Shown: positions 9,617 to 18,466 of the stretch, piece by piece
Position numbering within the stretch: the first letter of the stretch is position 1
Layout: each line of letters opens with the position of its first letter
NCBI GenBank assembly: GCA_025362495.1
Contig: JANYGI010000144.1
Span: 1 to 64,000 of the forward strand
Direction of reading: 5' to 3'
From: Byssovorax sp.
Lineage (GTDB): Bacteria > Myxococcota_A > Polyangia > Polyangiales > Polyangiaceae
Length of the DNA: 64,000 bases
Made by a program: the position numbers and the translations under genes
Notes under the pieces: model-generated
Seen by the model: only the letters and a program-made list of their open reading frames with translations
Told to the model about the DNA's origin: nothing
Database searches by the model: none

Positions 9617-10896
9617 CCGTGCCGCCCGTGTCTGTCGCGCCCGGCGACGCCGAGCCCAGGCTCGCGCTGATGGAGAGCCTGCTCGGCGACGACGACGCCA
9701 TCACGGCGGCGCAGCACGCCGTCGACTGGCTCGGCGCGCGTGTGTCGGCGGGGCCGCTCCTCTGCGCCGGGGTCGATCGAGGACGCGGCCTGCTCGTCGG
9801 GCTCGCGGGCTCGGGGATTGCCGGCTGCCGCGCGCGCAGCCTCTCGGCGGCGCTCGACGATCGCGACGACTTCCTCGCCGCGGTGCTCGTCGGCGAGCGG
9901 CCCGCGCTCCTCGGCCAGCGCACCGGCGTGCAGTCCACCCTCCACCTGCGCGCCCCGTTCCGCGGCGCGTCGCTGATGGCGGTCCCGCTGCGCGCGCCCC
10001 GCCGCGCGGGCGAGCCGATGGAGAGCCTCGGCCTCCTGCTCACGCCGATCCTCACGACGGCGTTCATCGAGGAGGCGCGCTGGGTCGCCTCGGCGCTCGC
10101 GCGGCACCTGATCCGCCTCGCGCCGGTCGGCCGCCCCGACACCGGCCCGCGCCCGCGCGCCGATCGCGAGCGCGCGCGGGATCGCGAGCAGCGCGCGCAT
10201 TTCCTCTCGTGCATGTCCCACGAGATGCGGACGCCGCTGAACGCCGTCGTCGGCTACACCAGCATGCTCCTCCAGGGCATGGCCGGGCCGATCTCCAGCG
10301 ATCAATCCCGGATGCTCGCCCGCGTCGACGAGAACAGCCGCCGCCTGCTCTCGCTCGTCAACGACGTGCTCGACATCGCGCGGATCGAAGCCGATCGCAT
10401 GCCCGTGACGCCGACCGAGATCCACCTCGCCGAGCTCGTCAGCGAGGTGCTGCGCGAGCTCGAGCCGCTGGCGGTGGAGTCCGGCCTCCGGGTCTTCGCC
10501 GAGGCCGACGCCGCCGCGCCGCCGCTGTTCAACGACCGCCAGAAGATCAAGCAGATCTTGCTGACTCTGCTCGTCAATGCGCTCAAGTTCACGCCCGAGG
10601 GCACGGTGCGCGTCGGCTGCGCGCACGATCCGCGCAGCCGTCGCTTCAAGCTCGACGTGGCCGACACCGGCGTGGGGATCCCCGTCGAGGATCAGGCGGG
10701 ATTGTTCGCGGATTTCGGCCTGCCAGGGCAGACGCGATCCGGCGTGGGCGCCGGCCTCGGCCTGGCGATCGCGCGCCGCCTCGCGAACCTGATGGGCGGC
10801 ACGATCACGCTCGTGAGCGCGCCCGGGCGCGGCTCGACGTTCACGCTCGAGATCGGCGACGCAGCGCCCGGCGAGCCGCGCGAGCTCGCGCTGTGA
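9613..10896 (+). CDS. sensor histidine kinase (GAF-like, HisKA, HATPase)
   Basis: 427 residues, overlapping the MEDS gene by four bases. Residues about 15-175 resemble a GAF-type input domain without membrane segments. His203 is in the H-box FLSCMSHEMRTPLNAVVGY, followed by the N-box LLVNALKFTPEG, the G1 box DTGVGIP, and the G2 region GVGAGLGLAIARRLANLMGG. So it is a soluble kinase that should autophosphorylate and pass phosphate to a separate response regulator. No receiver is attached or adjacent, which makes it an orphan kinase in this window. Partner input is likely the MEDS protein upstream. Confidence 0.88.
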   Translation: MTVPPVSVAPGDAEPRLALMESLLGDDDAITAAQHAVDWLGARVSAGPLLCAGVDRGRGLLVGLAGSGIAGCRARSLSAALDDRDDFLAAVLVGERPALLGQRTGVQSTLHLRAPFRGASLMAVPLRAPRRAGEPMESLGLLLTPILTTAFIEEARWVASALARHLIRLAPVGRPDTGPRPRADRERARDREQRAHFLSCMSHEMRTPLNAVVGYTSMLLQGMAGPISSDQSRMLARVDENSRRLLSLVNDVLDIARIEADRMPVTPTEIHLAELVSEVLRELEPLAVESGLRVFAEADAAAPPLFNDRQKIKQILLTLLVNALKFTPEGTVRVGCAHDPRSRRFKLDVADTGVGIPVEDQAGLFADFGLPGQTRSGVGAGLGLAIARRLANLMGGTITLVSAPGRGSTFTLEIGDAAPGEPRELAL

Positions 10897-10900
10897 CGGG

Positions 10901-11779
10901 TCACTGCGCGAGCTCCATCTGCCGGGCGATCGCCTCGGCGGTCTCGTCGCCGGCGAGCCGCCGCACGAGGTGAATCCCGACGTCGAGCGCGCAGGTGACG
11001 CCGCCGCCCGTCACCAGCTGCCCCTCGTCGACGACGCGAGAATTCATGGCGATCGCCTCGAAGTCCGCGAGCCTCGCCAACGCGGTGTGGTGCGTCGTGG
11101 CGCGCTTGCCGCGCAGGCGCCCCGCCGCGCCCAGCAGCAGCGCGCCGGTGCACACCGACGCCGCGATCCGGTTCGGCGGGTAGCCGCGCAGCCAGTCGAT
11201 GACCGCCGCGTCCTGCTCGAGCGCGCGCGTCCCGTGACCTCCGGGGACCACCAGCACGTCGAACGCGTCGAGCGGCGGGCGCACCGCGTCGACGGTGATC
11301 GTGGCGCCGCCCTGGGCCCAGACGCGCGACCCGGTGGCGCTGACGATCGCGCAGATCGAGGCCGCGTCGAAGCCCATCGAGGCCAGTCGCGAGAGCGGAT
11401 CGTGCGCGCCGACGAGATCGAGCAGCGTCATCCCGTCGAACGCGACGAAGGCGATTCGCGTCCCGATCACGCGATCGGGCGCGCCGTCGATCGCCTCGAT
11501 CGGCAGCTCTTCCGCGATCGCGTCGACCGGCACCGCGCCGTGAATGTGCGGCATCGGCCCGCGCGGCGTCGCGGCGATCTCCACGCGCGCGTCGAGCCTG
11601 CGCGGATCGATCCGCAGCGCGGTGAGCGCCGCGCCTGACGGAAAATAGAGGCGCGCGCTCTCGCGGACGTCGCCCTGGAACGACGCATGGATGAAGCCCT
11701 CGCTCGCGAGCGAATCGGGCGCGTAGACCCGGGGCAGCGGCGATCCCGAGGCGGCGCGGATGTGATAGAGCCAGCGCAT
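10901..11779 (-). CDS. DUF952 - DJ-1/PfpI fusion protein
   Basis: 292 residues from ATG 11779. Residues 1-95 match DUF952 (MRWLYHI start, [36 protein letters not shown]). Residues about 105-285 match the DJ-1/PfpI superfamily with [19 protein letters not shown], the nucleophile elbow [12 protein letters not shown], and the downstream THH and [13 protein letters not shown] blocks. This resembles the isonitrile hydratase/AraC-N type of DJ-1 protein. The gene converges on the histidine kinase gene with four bases between. What the two fused domains do together is unknown. Confidence 0.85.
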   Translation of the reverse strand: MRWLYHIRAASGSPLPRVYAPDSLASEGFIHASFQGDVRESARLYFPSGAALTALRIDPRRLDARVEIAATPRGPMPHIHGAVPVDAIAEELPIEAIDGAPDRVIGTRIAFVAFDGMTLLDLVGAHDPLSRLASMGFDAASICAIVSATGSRVWAQGGATITVDAVRPPLDAFDVLVVPGGHGTRALEQDAAVIDWLRGYPPNRIAASVCTGALLLGAAGRLRGKRATTHHTALARLADFEAIAMNSRVVDEGQLVTGGGVTCALDVGIHLVRRLAGDETAEAIARQMELAQ

Positions 11780-11825
11780 CGCGCCGAGCCTACTCGACCT
11801 CTCACGGCGGCGCGCCGGATCCCCG

Positions 11826-12596
11826 ATGCCGCCCGCCGCCCCCACGCTTCGCGAGCACCTGTCCGAGCGCCCGTTCGCGCTCGGCATGTCGTCCGGCTTC
11901 TTCGGCTTCTTCGCCCACACCGGCGTGCTGTCAGTGCTCGAAGACGAATGCCTCCTCCCGTCGCGCCTCACCGGCTCCAGCGCCGGCGCGCTCGTCGCGG
12001 GCCTCTGGGCTTCGGGCCTCTCCACGACACGCCTCCGCGACGAGCTCTTCGGCCTGCGCCGCGAGCACTTCTGGGATCCGAGCCCCGGCCTGGGTCTCCT
12101 CCGCGGACGCCTCTTCCGCGAGCGCCTCGAAGCGCTCCTCCCTGCGCCGACGTTCGGCGACTGTCGGGTCCCGGTGTCCATCTCCGTCTACGATGTGCTC
12201 TCGCGCTCCACGAAGGTGATCACCGCGGGCGATCTCGCGTCCGCGATGCAGGCCTCGTGCTGCGTGCCGCTGCTCTTTCACCCGATCTGGGTCGACGGGC
12301 GCCCGCTGCTCGACGGCGGGATCCTCGATCGCCCCGGCCTCGACGGGTTGCCGGCGGGCGAGCGCGTGCTCTACCACCACCTCTCGTCGCGCTCCCCGTG
12401 GCGTCGCGTCGGCAGCCCTTCGCTCGACGTCCCCGAGCGCGACGGCCTCACGGCGCTGGTGATCGACGATCTGCCGCGCGTCGGTCCTTTCCGGCTGGAG
12501 CAGGGGCCGAAAGCCTTCGAGGCCGCCCGGCGCGCAGCCCGCGTGGCCCTCTCGCGCCCCGTCGCCGGACGAACCATCCAGCTCTCGGCGACCTGA
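11826..12596 (+). CDS. patatin-like phospholipase
   Basis: 256 residues. The glycine-rich oxyanion region is [16 protein letters not shown], the nucleophile is Ser52 in GSSAG, and the catalytic Asp is Asp163 in DGGILDRPG, giving the Ser-Asp dyad of patatins. There is no signal peptide or membrane segment. The middle ([19 protein letters not shown], then [17 protein letters not shown]) follows the patatin fold. Expected activity is hydrolysis of membrane lipids or acyl esters. Start 11826 lies 46 bases from the divergent DUF952-PfpI gene, which leaves room for a shared promoter region. Confidence 0.88.
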   Translation: MPPAAPTLREHLSERPFALGMSSGFFGFFAHTGVLSVLEDECLLPSRLTGSSAGALVAGLWASGLSTTRLRDELFGLRREHFWDPSPGLGLLRGRLFRERLEALLPAPTFGDCRVPVSISVYDVLSRSTKVITAGDLASAMQASCCVPLLFHPIWVDGRPLLDGGILDRPGLDGLPAGERVLYHHLSSRSPWRRVGSPSLDVPERDGLTALVIDDLPRVGPFRLEQGPKAFEAARRAARVALSRPVAGRTIQLSAT

Positions 12597-12827
12597 CTCG
12601 CGCGCGCTCGGTCCGCTCGGCGCGTCCGTGTCGCTTTTCACGCAACCGAAGGCGCGCCCGTGTCGATGGATGATCGTGGACCTCCTCGATCATCAAAACG
12701 TCGCCGCCGCACCCCGACCCCTCGGCTCCCCGCTGCTCGGCGGAGCCGGCCTCCCCCGCCATCGCGCTCGAGACGCAGGCGGGTGGAACCCGCCGATCCA
12801 GGCAGGTGTTGCCGTGCAGCGGTCGAC

Positions 12828-12848
12828 GAGTATATTCCAAATATACTC
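12828..12848. promoter_or_regulatory. 21-bp palindrome abutting the antitoxin start codon (probable operator)
   Basis: Arms GAGTATATT (12828-12836) and AATATACTC (12840-12848) are perfect inverted repeats with the 3-base centre CCA. The palindrome ends at the base before the antitoxin ATG, and it is an AT-rich island in a GC-rich region. Toxin-antitoxin modules with ribbon-helix-helix antitoxins are normally self-repressed through such palindromes. The stretch 12597-12827 upstream holds no other gene I can support. Confidence 0.75.
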
Positions 12849-13097
12849 ATGCCGACGAGTGTCCACATCCCGAAGCCGCTGCTCGATGCCGTCGACCGCC
12901 GGGCGCGCGCCCTGCGGATCAGCCGCAACCATTTGATCGTGCTCGCCCTGGAGAGAGAGATGAAGCAAGTCGCGGAGTGGTCGCCTGGGTTCTTCGAGCG
13001 CCTGGCCGAGGTCGACGACGCCACGTCGCGATCGGTCGACGAGCTGATGGCCGCGGTGCGGAGCGGGCGGCGGTCGAAGGAGCCGCAGCGACTGTGA
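12849..13097 (+). CDS. vapB: ribbon-helix-helix antitoxin
   Basis: 82 residues. The N-terminal 45 residues fit a ribbon-helix-helix DNA-binding domain: TSVHIPKPLLDAVDRRARAL, then ISRNHLIVLALEREM. The C-terminal part (WSPGFFERLAEVDDATSRSVDELMAAV) is acidic and probably wraps around the toxin. The ATG directly follows a perfect palindrome. The stop overlaps the toxin start by GTGA, a typical coupled antitoxin-toxin order. Role: neutralises the toxin and represses the operon. Confidence 0.85.
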   Translation: MPTSVHIPKPLLDAVDRRARALRISRNHLIVLALEREMKQVAEWSPGFFERLAEVDDATSRSVDELMAAVRSGRRSKEPQRL

Positions 13098-13501
13098 GGT
13101 ACGTGCTCGATACCAACGTGCTCTCGGCGCTCATGAAGGGCGACCGTCGCGCCGCCTTGCGGCTGAAGGCCGTGAGCAAGGACGAGGTCGCCGTGCCCCA
13201 GCCGGCGCTCGCGGAGATCGCTTACGGGATAGCGCGCCTCCCGCGCTCCCGGCGAAAGGACGCGCTGCAAGAGCGGCTCGACCTCCTGCGGAGCGAGCTC
13301 CCTCGCGTCGCGTGGGGCGACGAGGTCAGCGCGTCGTTCGGCTCGATCAAGGCGCACCTGGAGAAGAAGGGCGAGCGGATCGAGGACTTCGACGCCGCGA
13401 TCGCCGCGCACGCGCTCGCGAGCGGCGCGGTGCTGGTGACGGCGAACGTGAATCACATGGTCCGCGTTCCAGGCCTCGTCGTGGAAGACTGGTCGGCATA
13501 G
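13094..13501 (+). CDS. vapC: PIN-domain ribonuclease toxin, VapC type
   Basis: 135 residues from GTG 13094. The PIN-domain acidic residues are visible: Asp6 in YVLDTNVLSALMKG, Glu in PALAEIAYGIARLP, Asp in IEDFDAAIAAHAL, and the final LVTANVNHMVRVPGLVVEDW. These make the metal site of a VapC-type ribonuclease. Expected activity is cleavage of tRNA or rRNA when the antitoxin is lost. Complete, with all acidic residues present, so probably functional. It converges with the transglycosylase gene, separated by a hairpin. Confidence 0.9.
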   Translation: MRYVLDTNVLSALMKGDRRAALRLKAVSKDEVAVPQPALAEIAYGIARLPRSRRKDALQERLDLLRSELPRVAWGDEVSASFGSIKAHLEKKGERIEDFDAAIAAHALASGAVLVTANVNHMVRVPGLVVEDWSA

Positions 13502-13521
13502 CCCGCCGGCTGACGGCGGGC
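13501..13521. terminator. hairpin between convergent toxin and transglycosylase genes
   Basis: Arms GCCCGCCG (13501-13508) and CGGCGGGC (13514-13521) around the loop GCTGA lie exactly between the toxin stop and the stop of the opposite-strand gene. It could end transcription in both directions. Confidence 0.55.
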
Positions 13522-13522
13522 T

Positions 13523-14227
13523 TCAGCGCGCCGGCGGACGTCGATCCGTCGGGCGAGGCGGGGGCGCCGCCGGAGCCGCGACGGCGGGCGTCTTCGGCGT
13601 CGCCGCCGGCGCTGTGGCGCTCTCGTTGAGCTTCATGTTCGGTACGCTCGCCGGAGCCTTGCCGGGGGCGCTCCGGTCCGCGACCCGCGCCTTCGCGTGC
13701 GGCGCCGCCTTCGGCAGCAGCGTCGACATCAGCTCCTTGCGGTACTCGAGCACGCGCCATGTCTTGTCGCCGGGCGAGCACCAGCGATCGCTGCTCGGCG
13801 AGTTGTACCCCTGGTAGCCGGCGAGCCACTGCGGAGCCCAGGCCGTCCCCGTGCGCTCGCGGCACATCTCGCGGTTGGCGGTGATGATCGTCGCCATGCG
13901 CCGGATGTTGAACGCGCCGTCGAGGAGGTTCGACTTCGCGGCCTGGCACGCCGCGCTCGGCGCCCCGACCGGGTCGTCGTCGCTGCGGCACGCGGAGAGG
14001 TAGCGTCCGCGCACCTGGCCGAGGCCGTAGTCTTCGCCGTCGGGCGACACCAGCGAAGGCTGCCAGTGCGTCTCGAAGTGGATGATCGCGACGGCCGTGA
14101 GCGGATCGAAATCGTGCTCCAGCGCGACCTGGTTCAGCACCGTGGCGTAGCGCGCGGCCTCGGGCTTCGGCATCGTCGGCCGCGAGAGGAGGATCGCCGA
14201 CACGAGCACGGGGATGGATCGGATCAT
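13523..14227 (-). CDS. lytic transglycosylase-like exported protein
   Basis: 234 residues from ATG 14227, giving a signal peptide MIRSIPVLVSAILLS. The lysozyme-like core has the catalytic Glu in AIIHFETHWQPSLVSPDGED and the following YGLGQVRGRYL, the usual layout of Slt enzymes. WLAGYQGYNSP supplies the aromatic-rich end of the domain. The last 60 residues are Ala/Pro/Lys-rich and disordered. Expected role: cutting peptidoglycan glycan strands in the periplasm. Longer starts upstream run into the divergent gene and lack a signal peptide. Confidence 0.82.
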   Translation of the reverse strand: MIRSIPVLVSAILLSRPTMPKPEAARYATVLNQVALEHDFDPLTAVAIIHFETHWQPSLVSPDGEDYGLGQVRGRYLSACRSDDDPVGAPSAACQAAKSNLLDGAFNIRRMATIITANREMCRERTGTAWAPQWLAGYQGYNSPSSDRWCSPGDKTWRVLEYRKELMSTLLPKAAPHAKARVADRSAPGKAPASVPNMKLNESATAPAATPKTPAVAAPAAPPPRPTDRRPPAR

Positions 14228-14276
14228 GGAATGACCTCGCTTTCCTGCGGGCAGTTGAGGCGTCGCTTGTGCCACG

Positions 14277-14747
14277 ATGGAGCGCGTCGCGTCAAAAAAC
14301 GCGGGCCGCCGGGAACCAACCCGGGCGCCGGGCTCGAACGCCGAGCCGAGGAGGCGCGCTCTGAAATCGAGGCACGGCACCGCGGGGATCGGTCGGGTGA
14401 TCCGCGTCGCGGCGGTCGTCGTGGCGTCGGCGCTCGCTCACGGCGCGCTGCTCGGCGCGCCGCAGATCTGCGCGCATCTCGCCTCCCACGACGCGCCCGC
14501 GCCGATCGTGCTCCGTCGTGCTGGCTACGCGGCGAGCGTCGAGCCCATCGTGCGGCGGATCGGCGTAACGATGGATCGCGCGGCGCTGATCGCGCGGGCG
14601 CGCGCGGCGCGGCGGACCGGGCGCCTCGCGCTCGGGGAGTTCCTGCTCGACTCCAGCGCGATCGACGCGCGCGAGCAAGGGGTGGGCTTCGATCGTCGGC
14701 GCGCCGGAGCGCTCTTCGCGGCGCGCCTAGGGCGCCGATCAGCTTGA
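14277..14747 (+). CDS. hypothetical protein with one membrane segment
   Basis: 156 residues. A basic N-terminus of about 38 residues precedes one hydrophobic segment (IRVAAVVVASALAHGALLG), then an Arg/Ala-rich tail (DRAALIARARAARRTGRLALG). No domain is recognised. Codon third positions are GC-rich as in the neighbours, but opposite-strand frames are also open here, so reality of the gene is moderately supported only. It starts 49 bases from the divergent transglycosylase gene and ends just before the palindromic repeat at 14761. Confidence 0.45.
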   Translation: MERVASKNAGRREPTRAPGSNAEPRRRALKSRHGTAGIGRVIRVAAVVVASALAHGALLGAPQICAHLASHDAPAPIVLRRAGYAASVEPIVRRIGVTMDRAALIARARAARRTGRLALGEFLLDSSAIDAREQGVGFDRRRAGALFAARLGRRSA

Positions 14748-14760
14748 AATGCCAAAAAAA

Positions 14761-14875
14761 AGACCGGAAATTTAACAGGGAGGCGAGGAGACGGGGAGGT
14801 GAGAGGAAGATCGGGAAAGATTTTCCCTCGGGTCTCCCAGTCCTCCTCGCCTCCCTGTGAATTCTCCGACTCTTC
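14761..14875. repeat. dispersed palindromic repeat, copy 1
   Basis: A run of eight A's (14754-14761) leads into the element. Left arm from ACAGGGAGGCGAGGA (14775) pairs with the right arm TCCTCGCCTCCCTGT (14844-14858) with one indel and a mismatch further in; an inner stem GGGAAA/TTTCCC sits at the centre. Bases 14761-14798 match 36 of 38 with the reverse complement of 44621-44658, so this is one of two copies of a family. The right side continues as degenerate similarity to about 14875. It lies where a gene on the right has lost its 5' end. The local base composition is purine-rich on one strand and pyrimidine-rich on the other. Confidence 0.8.
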
Positions 14876-16414
14876 AACCTGTTCGGTGCTCTAGACGCTC
14901 TCCGCGCGGCGTCGGCGCGCGGCCCGCTGCGCGCGGCGGTGCCCGAGGCCTTCGGCGATCTGCACTAGTACGGGCGTCCCGGTGGCCGCGTCGGCGACGC
15001 GCTGCTCGAGGGCGGCGGCTCGTGCGAGCCGCTGGCGCAGCTCCTCGCCGCGGCGCTCTTCGACGCTGGCCACGGCGCCGTCGTCGGGCTCCGCTACTAC
15101 GGCGGAGTCGGCGGGATCCCGCACCTCACGCCGCTGCTGATCGAAGGGAAGAACGAGGTCGATCTGCTCGCCGGGCGCGCCGCGGTGCCGGGCGGCGCGC
15201 GCTTCGCCGCGGACGAGCTGGTGGAGATCTACGCGCGCGCGCACGAGCCCGCGCCCGCGAGCGATGCGGCGACGGGCGCCGAGGCGAGCGGCGAGGACTC
15301 GCCGCCCGCGGCAGGATCGATGGCCGACGGCTACCCGCCCAACCACGATCGCTACCCGGGGACCACGCCGCTCTATGCCGGGAGCGCGGTGCCGGTGGCA
15401 GGCGCGATCGCCGCGGCGGAAGCAGCGGCGATGCCCGCCGAGGATCAGAGCGCGGACTGTGCGTTCTTCGTGCGGCTCGCGGCGCTCGATCCGCCGTCGA
15501 TCGCGCTCGGCGAGGGCGACGCGGCCCCCTCGATCGAGCTCCGTCGCGTGCCCACGTCGGCGCAGATCGATCGCACGTTCGCGCGGATCTCCGCCGTGGA
15601 ACAGACGGTGGCGCCGCTCGCGTCGAAGGCGCCGCAGGCCGCCGCGGCCAGCGCCGATCGGCTCATGGCGCTCGCTTGCCTCACCGCCGTCTACGATCGC
15701 GCCGCCGTCGATCTCGCCCTCGCGCGCTCTCCCGCGATCGCCCGCGCTTTGCTCGTGAAGCGCAACGAGTCGGCCGACGCCGGCGCGAAGCTGCTCGCGT
15801 CGATCGACTGGGTCTCGCCTGCGGGCCGAGGGATCTCGCGGCGGCTCGCGTCGCGCTACTCGGGTCGGAGCTGGCTCCTCCTCGTGCTCGCCGGCGGCGA
15901 CGTGCCGGTCCTGGCGTCGCTCGCCGATCACGACGACTGGGGGCGCGTCAACGCGCTCGCCGCGCTGATCCTCTTCCCGGACACGCGGCTCCGGGCCCTC
16001 GCGCTGGCCGAAAAGCTCCCGCGCGGACAGCAGATCGAGGTGATGCACGAGATCTTCCACGCTCACGACGATCTCCGCCCGTGGAGCTCGAACTACGCGC
16101 TCGACGCCCGCGGTGACGGCGAGATCGTGCGCGCCTACCGCGTCTTTCGCGGCGTCGCGTGGGGCCTGTGGGAGGGCGCCCGCTCGCCCGACGAGGTCCT
16201 CGAGGGGATGCATCGCGACGCCGAGAAGGCCGGCCTCGATCCGACGTGGGAGGCTGCGTTCGCCGAGTATTTCGCGCTGAACGGGCTCAATCTGCACCAG
16301 CTCCGCGCCGACGGTCCGGCCTTCTCGCGGGCGCTCGGGCGCTGGCTGCGCGATCGCGGTCACGCCGATCTCGACGTCTACCGCCGCGTCGTCGCCGCCG
16401 TCGATCTGAACTGA
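14861..16414 (+). pseudogene. 5'-truncated gene with an in-frame TAG, unknown function
   Basis: The frame that is clearly coding from 15185 to 16414 continues upstream with protein-like sequence (LFNLFGALDALRAA, then GPLRAAVPEAFGDLH), is broken by TAG at 14966-14968, and runs back into the palindromic repeat without a credible start codon. Just after the stop come GRPGGRVGDALLEGGGSCEP and LAQLLAAALFDAGHGAVVGL, which resemble the Cys region of transglutaminase-like proteins (weak inference). A truncated product could start at GTG 15185 (409 residues), containing HEAT-like helical C-terminal sequence. Alternative: a short 5' gene fragment plus a live downstream gene. A sequencing error at the TAG cannot be excluded. 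Confidence 0.6.
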
Positions 16415-16439
16415 AGGCGCGCGACGATCGCGCCTGGTT

Positions 16440-17561
16440 TCAGAGCGATTTGCAGTCCGCGGCGCAGCCGTCGCCGCTGACGGTGTTGCCGTCGTCGCAG
16501 ACCTCGCCGCCGTCGAGGATCCCGTCGCCGCACGCGGGGATAGTGCAATCGAGGCGGCATTTCGAGGGGGTCTCGAACGCGGTGAGCGTCGCCGTCGTCG
16601 TCAGCGTGAGCGGGATCTCGGTGGTCGTCGGCGCGGGCGAGACGCCGTCGAAGTAGCGCCATCCGTCGATGCCCGTCGAGAACGTGGGGGCGACGTCGAC
16701 CGACCAGCTCCCGGGGAGCGGGAAGCCCGAGAGCGCGCCGCCGTCGCTGTTGCCGTTGAAGCTCCAGTCGCCGGTGACGCTGGTGGGCGAGTCGAAGAAG
16801 AATTCGCTCGGCATGTCGTCGGTGAGCGCGACGGTGACCTGCGGCGGGATGCCGAGGAAGTGCTCGATCACCTGCGACTTCGGCTGGGTCTGGCCCGAGC
16901 TGTCGGCGTCGATCCCGTGCTGCGAAACGAGGGTGAGCACGCCCGTCGTGACGTCGCGATAGAAGTAGATCTGACTCTTCTGCAGGGCCTCGAACCCGGT
17001 GTGGCCGCTCGCCGACGAGAAGCTGTAGAACGAGACGAAATCCTGGGCGCGGTCCACCGGCGCGACCCACCGCGACAGGCTGCCTTGCTGGAGCAGGATC
17101 GCCGGGCGATCGGCGTTCATCGGGCCTTCATCGCAGGCCTCGACGCCGGTCTGGACGAAGCCGTCGCCGCACTTTGCGAAGAGGCAGCGTGACGGGCACG
17201 CGTCGGTGTCGTCCTGGTTGCCGTCGTCGCAGTCTTCGCCCGCCTGGACGATGCCGTCGCCGCACGTGGGGAGCGCGCAGCCGTTCGTGCAGCCGTCGCT
17301 GTCGACCGTGTTGCCGTCGTCGCAGGCCTCGACGCCGGCCTCGACGACGCCGTCGCCGCAGCGGGCAAACACGCAGCCGTCGACGCACGCGTCGGTGCTC
17401 ACGGCGTTGCCGTCGTCGCACGCTTCGCCGGGATCGACCTTGCCGTTGCCGCACGTCGCCGACGTCGTCGTCGGCGCGTCGCCCGGGAGGCTGGAGCGCG
17501 CCCCGCAGGCGGGCAGTACGGCGAGCGCGAGGGCGGCGAGGGCGAGGGTCGAACGGTTCAT
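16440..17561 (-). CDS. lipoprotein with myxococcal CDDGN cysteine-rich repeats
   Basis: 373 residues from ATG 17561, giving a signal that ends in lipobox LPAC. Four consecutive repeats of the form CGDGxxxxGxxxCDDGN follow ([65 protein letters not shown]), then a beta-rich domain of about 170 residues, and a fifth repeat at the C-terminus ([16 protein letters not shown]). These are the DUF4215-type repeats found in great numbers in Myxococcota. The middle domain ([16 protein letters not shown]) has no clear family. Surface location is inferred; function is unknown. Confidence 0.88.
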   Translation of the reverse strand: MNRSTLALAALALAVLPACGARSSLPGDAPTTTSATCGNGKVDPGEACDDGNAVSTDACVDGCVFARCGDGVVEAGVEACDDGNTVDSDGCTNGCALPTCGDGIVQAGEDCDDGNQDDTDACPSRCLFAKCGDGFVQTGVEACDEGPMNADRPAILLQQGSLSRWVAPVDRAQDFVSFYSFSSASGHTGFEALQKSQIYFYRDVTTGVLTLVSQHGIDADSSGQTQPKSQVIEHFLGIPPQVTVALTDDMPSEFFFDSPTSVTGDWSFNGNSDGGALSGFPLPGSWSVDVAPTFSTGIDGWRYFDGVSPAPTTTEIPLTLTTTATLTAFETPSKCRLDCTIPACGDGILDGGEVCDDGNTVSGDGCAADCKSL

Positions 17562-17659
17562 CGCCGCGCAGCATGCACCCGGCGCGCGGGGATCTCCAGA
17601 TCTCCGCGAAGCGCGTAGATCTGCTTGCAACGCAGGGCTTTTGCGACAATCGTTCCCGC

Positions 17660-18463
17660 ATGCCCGACACCGTCTCTCTTCGCACCGAGGATCACGTCGC
17701 CACCGTCACGCTCGAACGATCGACGATGCCGCCGGTGTTCTTCGCCGAGATCGAGGCGCTGTTCCGCGAGATCAACGCCGACTCGAACGTGCGCGCCGTG
17801 GTGATCCGGGGCGCGGGCAAGGCCTTCAGCTATGGCCTCGATCTGCCCGCCGCTGCGCAGGAGATGGGCCAGCACTTCCAGGGGTCGACCACCGCCGGGC
17901 CGCGGATGGAGCTCCTGGGGATCATCCGTCGGTTGCAGGGGGCGTTCGACGCCATCGCCGCGTGCCCCGTCCCGGTGATCGCCGCGGTTCACGGCTGGTG
18001 CGTCGGAGGCGGGGTCGATCTGATCGCCGCGTGCGACATCCGCCTCGCGACCGACGGCGCGAAATTCTCGGTGCGCGAGACCAGGATCGCCATCGTCGCC
18101 GATCTCGGCAGCTTGCAGCGCTTGCCGCGCCTGATCGGGCAGGGGAACACGCGCGAGCTGGCCTTCACGGGCACGGACGTCGGCGCGGCGCGGGCGAAGC
18201 AGATGGGCCTCGTCAACGAGACGTTTGCGAACGAAGAGGCCCTGTTCGCCGCGGCGAAATCGATGGCCACGGAGATCGCCGCCAACCCGCCGCTGACGGT
18301 GCGCGGCGTGAAGCAGGTGCTCGATTTCGGGGAGGGGAAGTCCGTCGCCGAGGGCCTCGCCTACGTGGCCGCGTGGAACTCGGCGTTCCTGGCCTCGGAG
18401 GACCTCGGCGAAGCGATGATGGCGTTCGTCGAGAAGCGCGCTCCCGTGTTCAAGGGGCGCTGA
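17660..18463 (+). CDS. crotonase, delta3,5-delta2,4-dienoyl-CoA isomerase-like
   Basis: 267 residues from ATG 17660. Oxyanion-hole elements are present ([12 protein letters not shown] and the [20 protein letters not shown] block). The active-site segment reads [22 protein letters not shown], with Glu and Asp eight residues apart. That matches the two catalytic acids of dienoyl-CoA isomerase (Glu196/Asp204 in the rat enzyme) rather than the two Glu of enoyl-CoA hydratase. Expected role: beta-oxidation of unsaturated fatty acids with odd-numbered double bonds. The gene is convergent with the next with three bases between and stands alone. Confidence 0.85.
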   Translation: MPDTVSLRTEDHVATVTLERSTMPPVFFAEIEALFREINADSNVRAVVIRGAGKAFSYGLDLPAAAQEMGQHFQGSTTAGPRMELLGIIRRLQGAFDAIAACPVPVIAAVHGWCVGGGVDLIAACDIRLATDGAKFSVRETRIAIVADLGSLQRLPRLIGQGNTRELAFTGTDVGAARAKQMGLVNETFANEEALFAAAKSMATEIAANPPLTVRGVKQVLDFGEGKSVAEGLAYVAAWNSAFLASEDLGEAMMAFVEKRAPVFKGR

Positions 18464-18466
18464 GCG

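Noticed and set aside
12628-12936. 102-residue frame before the antitoxin
   Set aside because: Overlaps the antitoxin and its operator and has no protein-like pattern or ribosome binding site.
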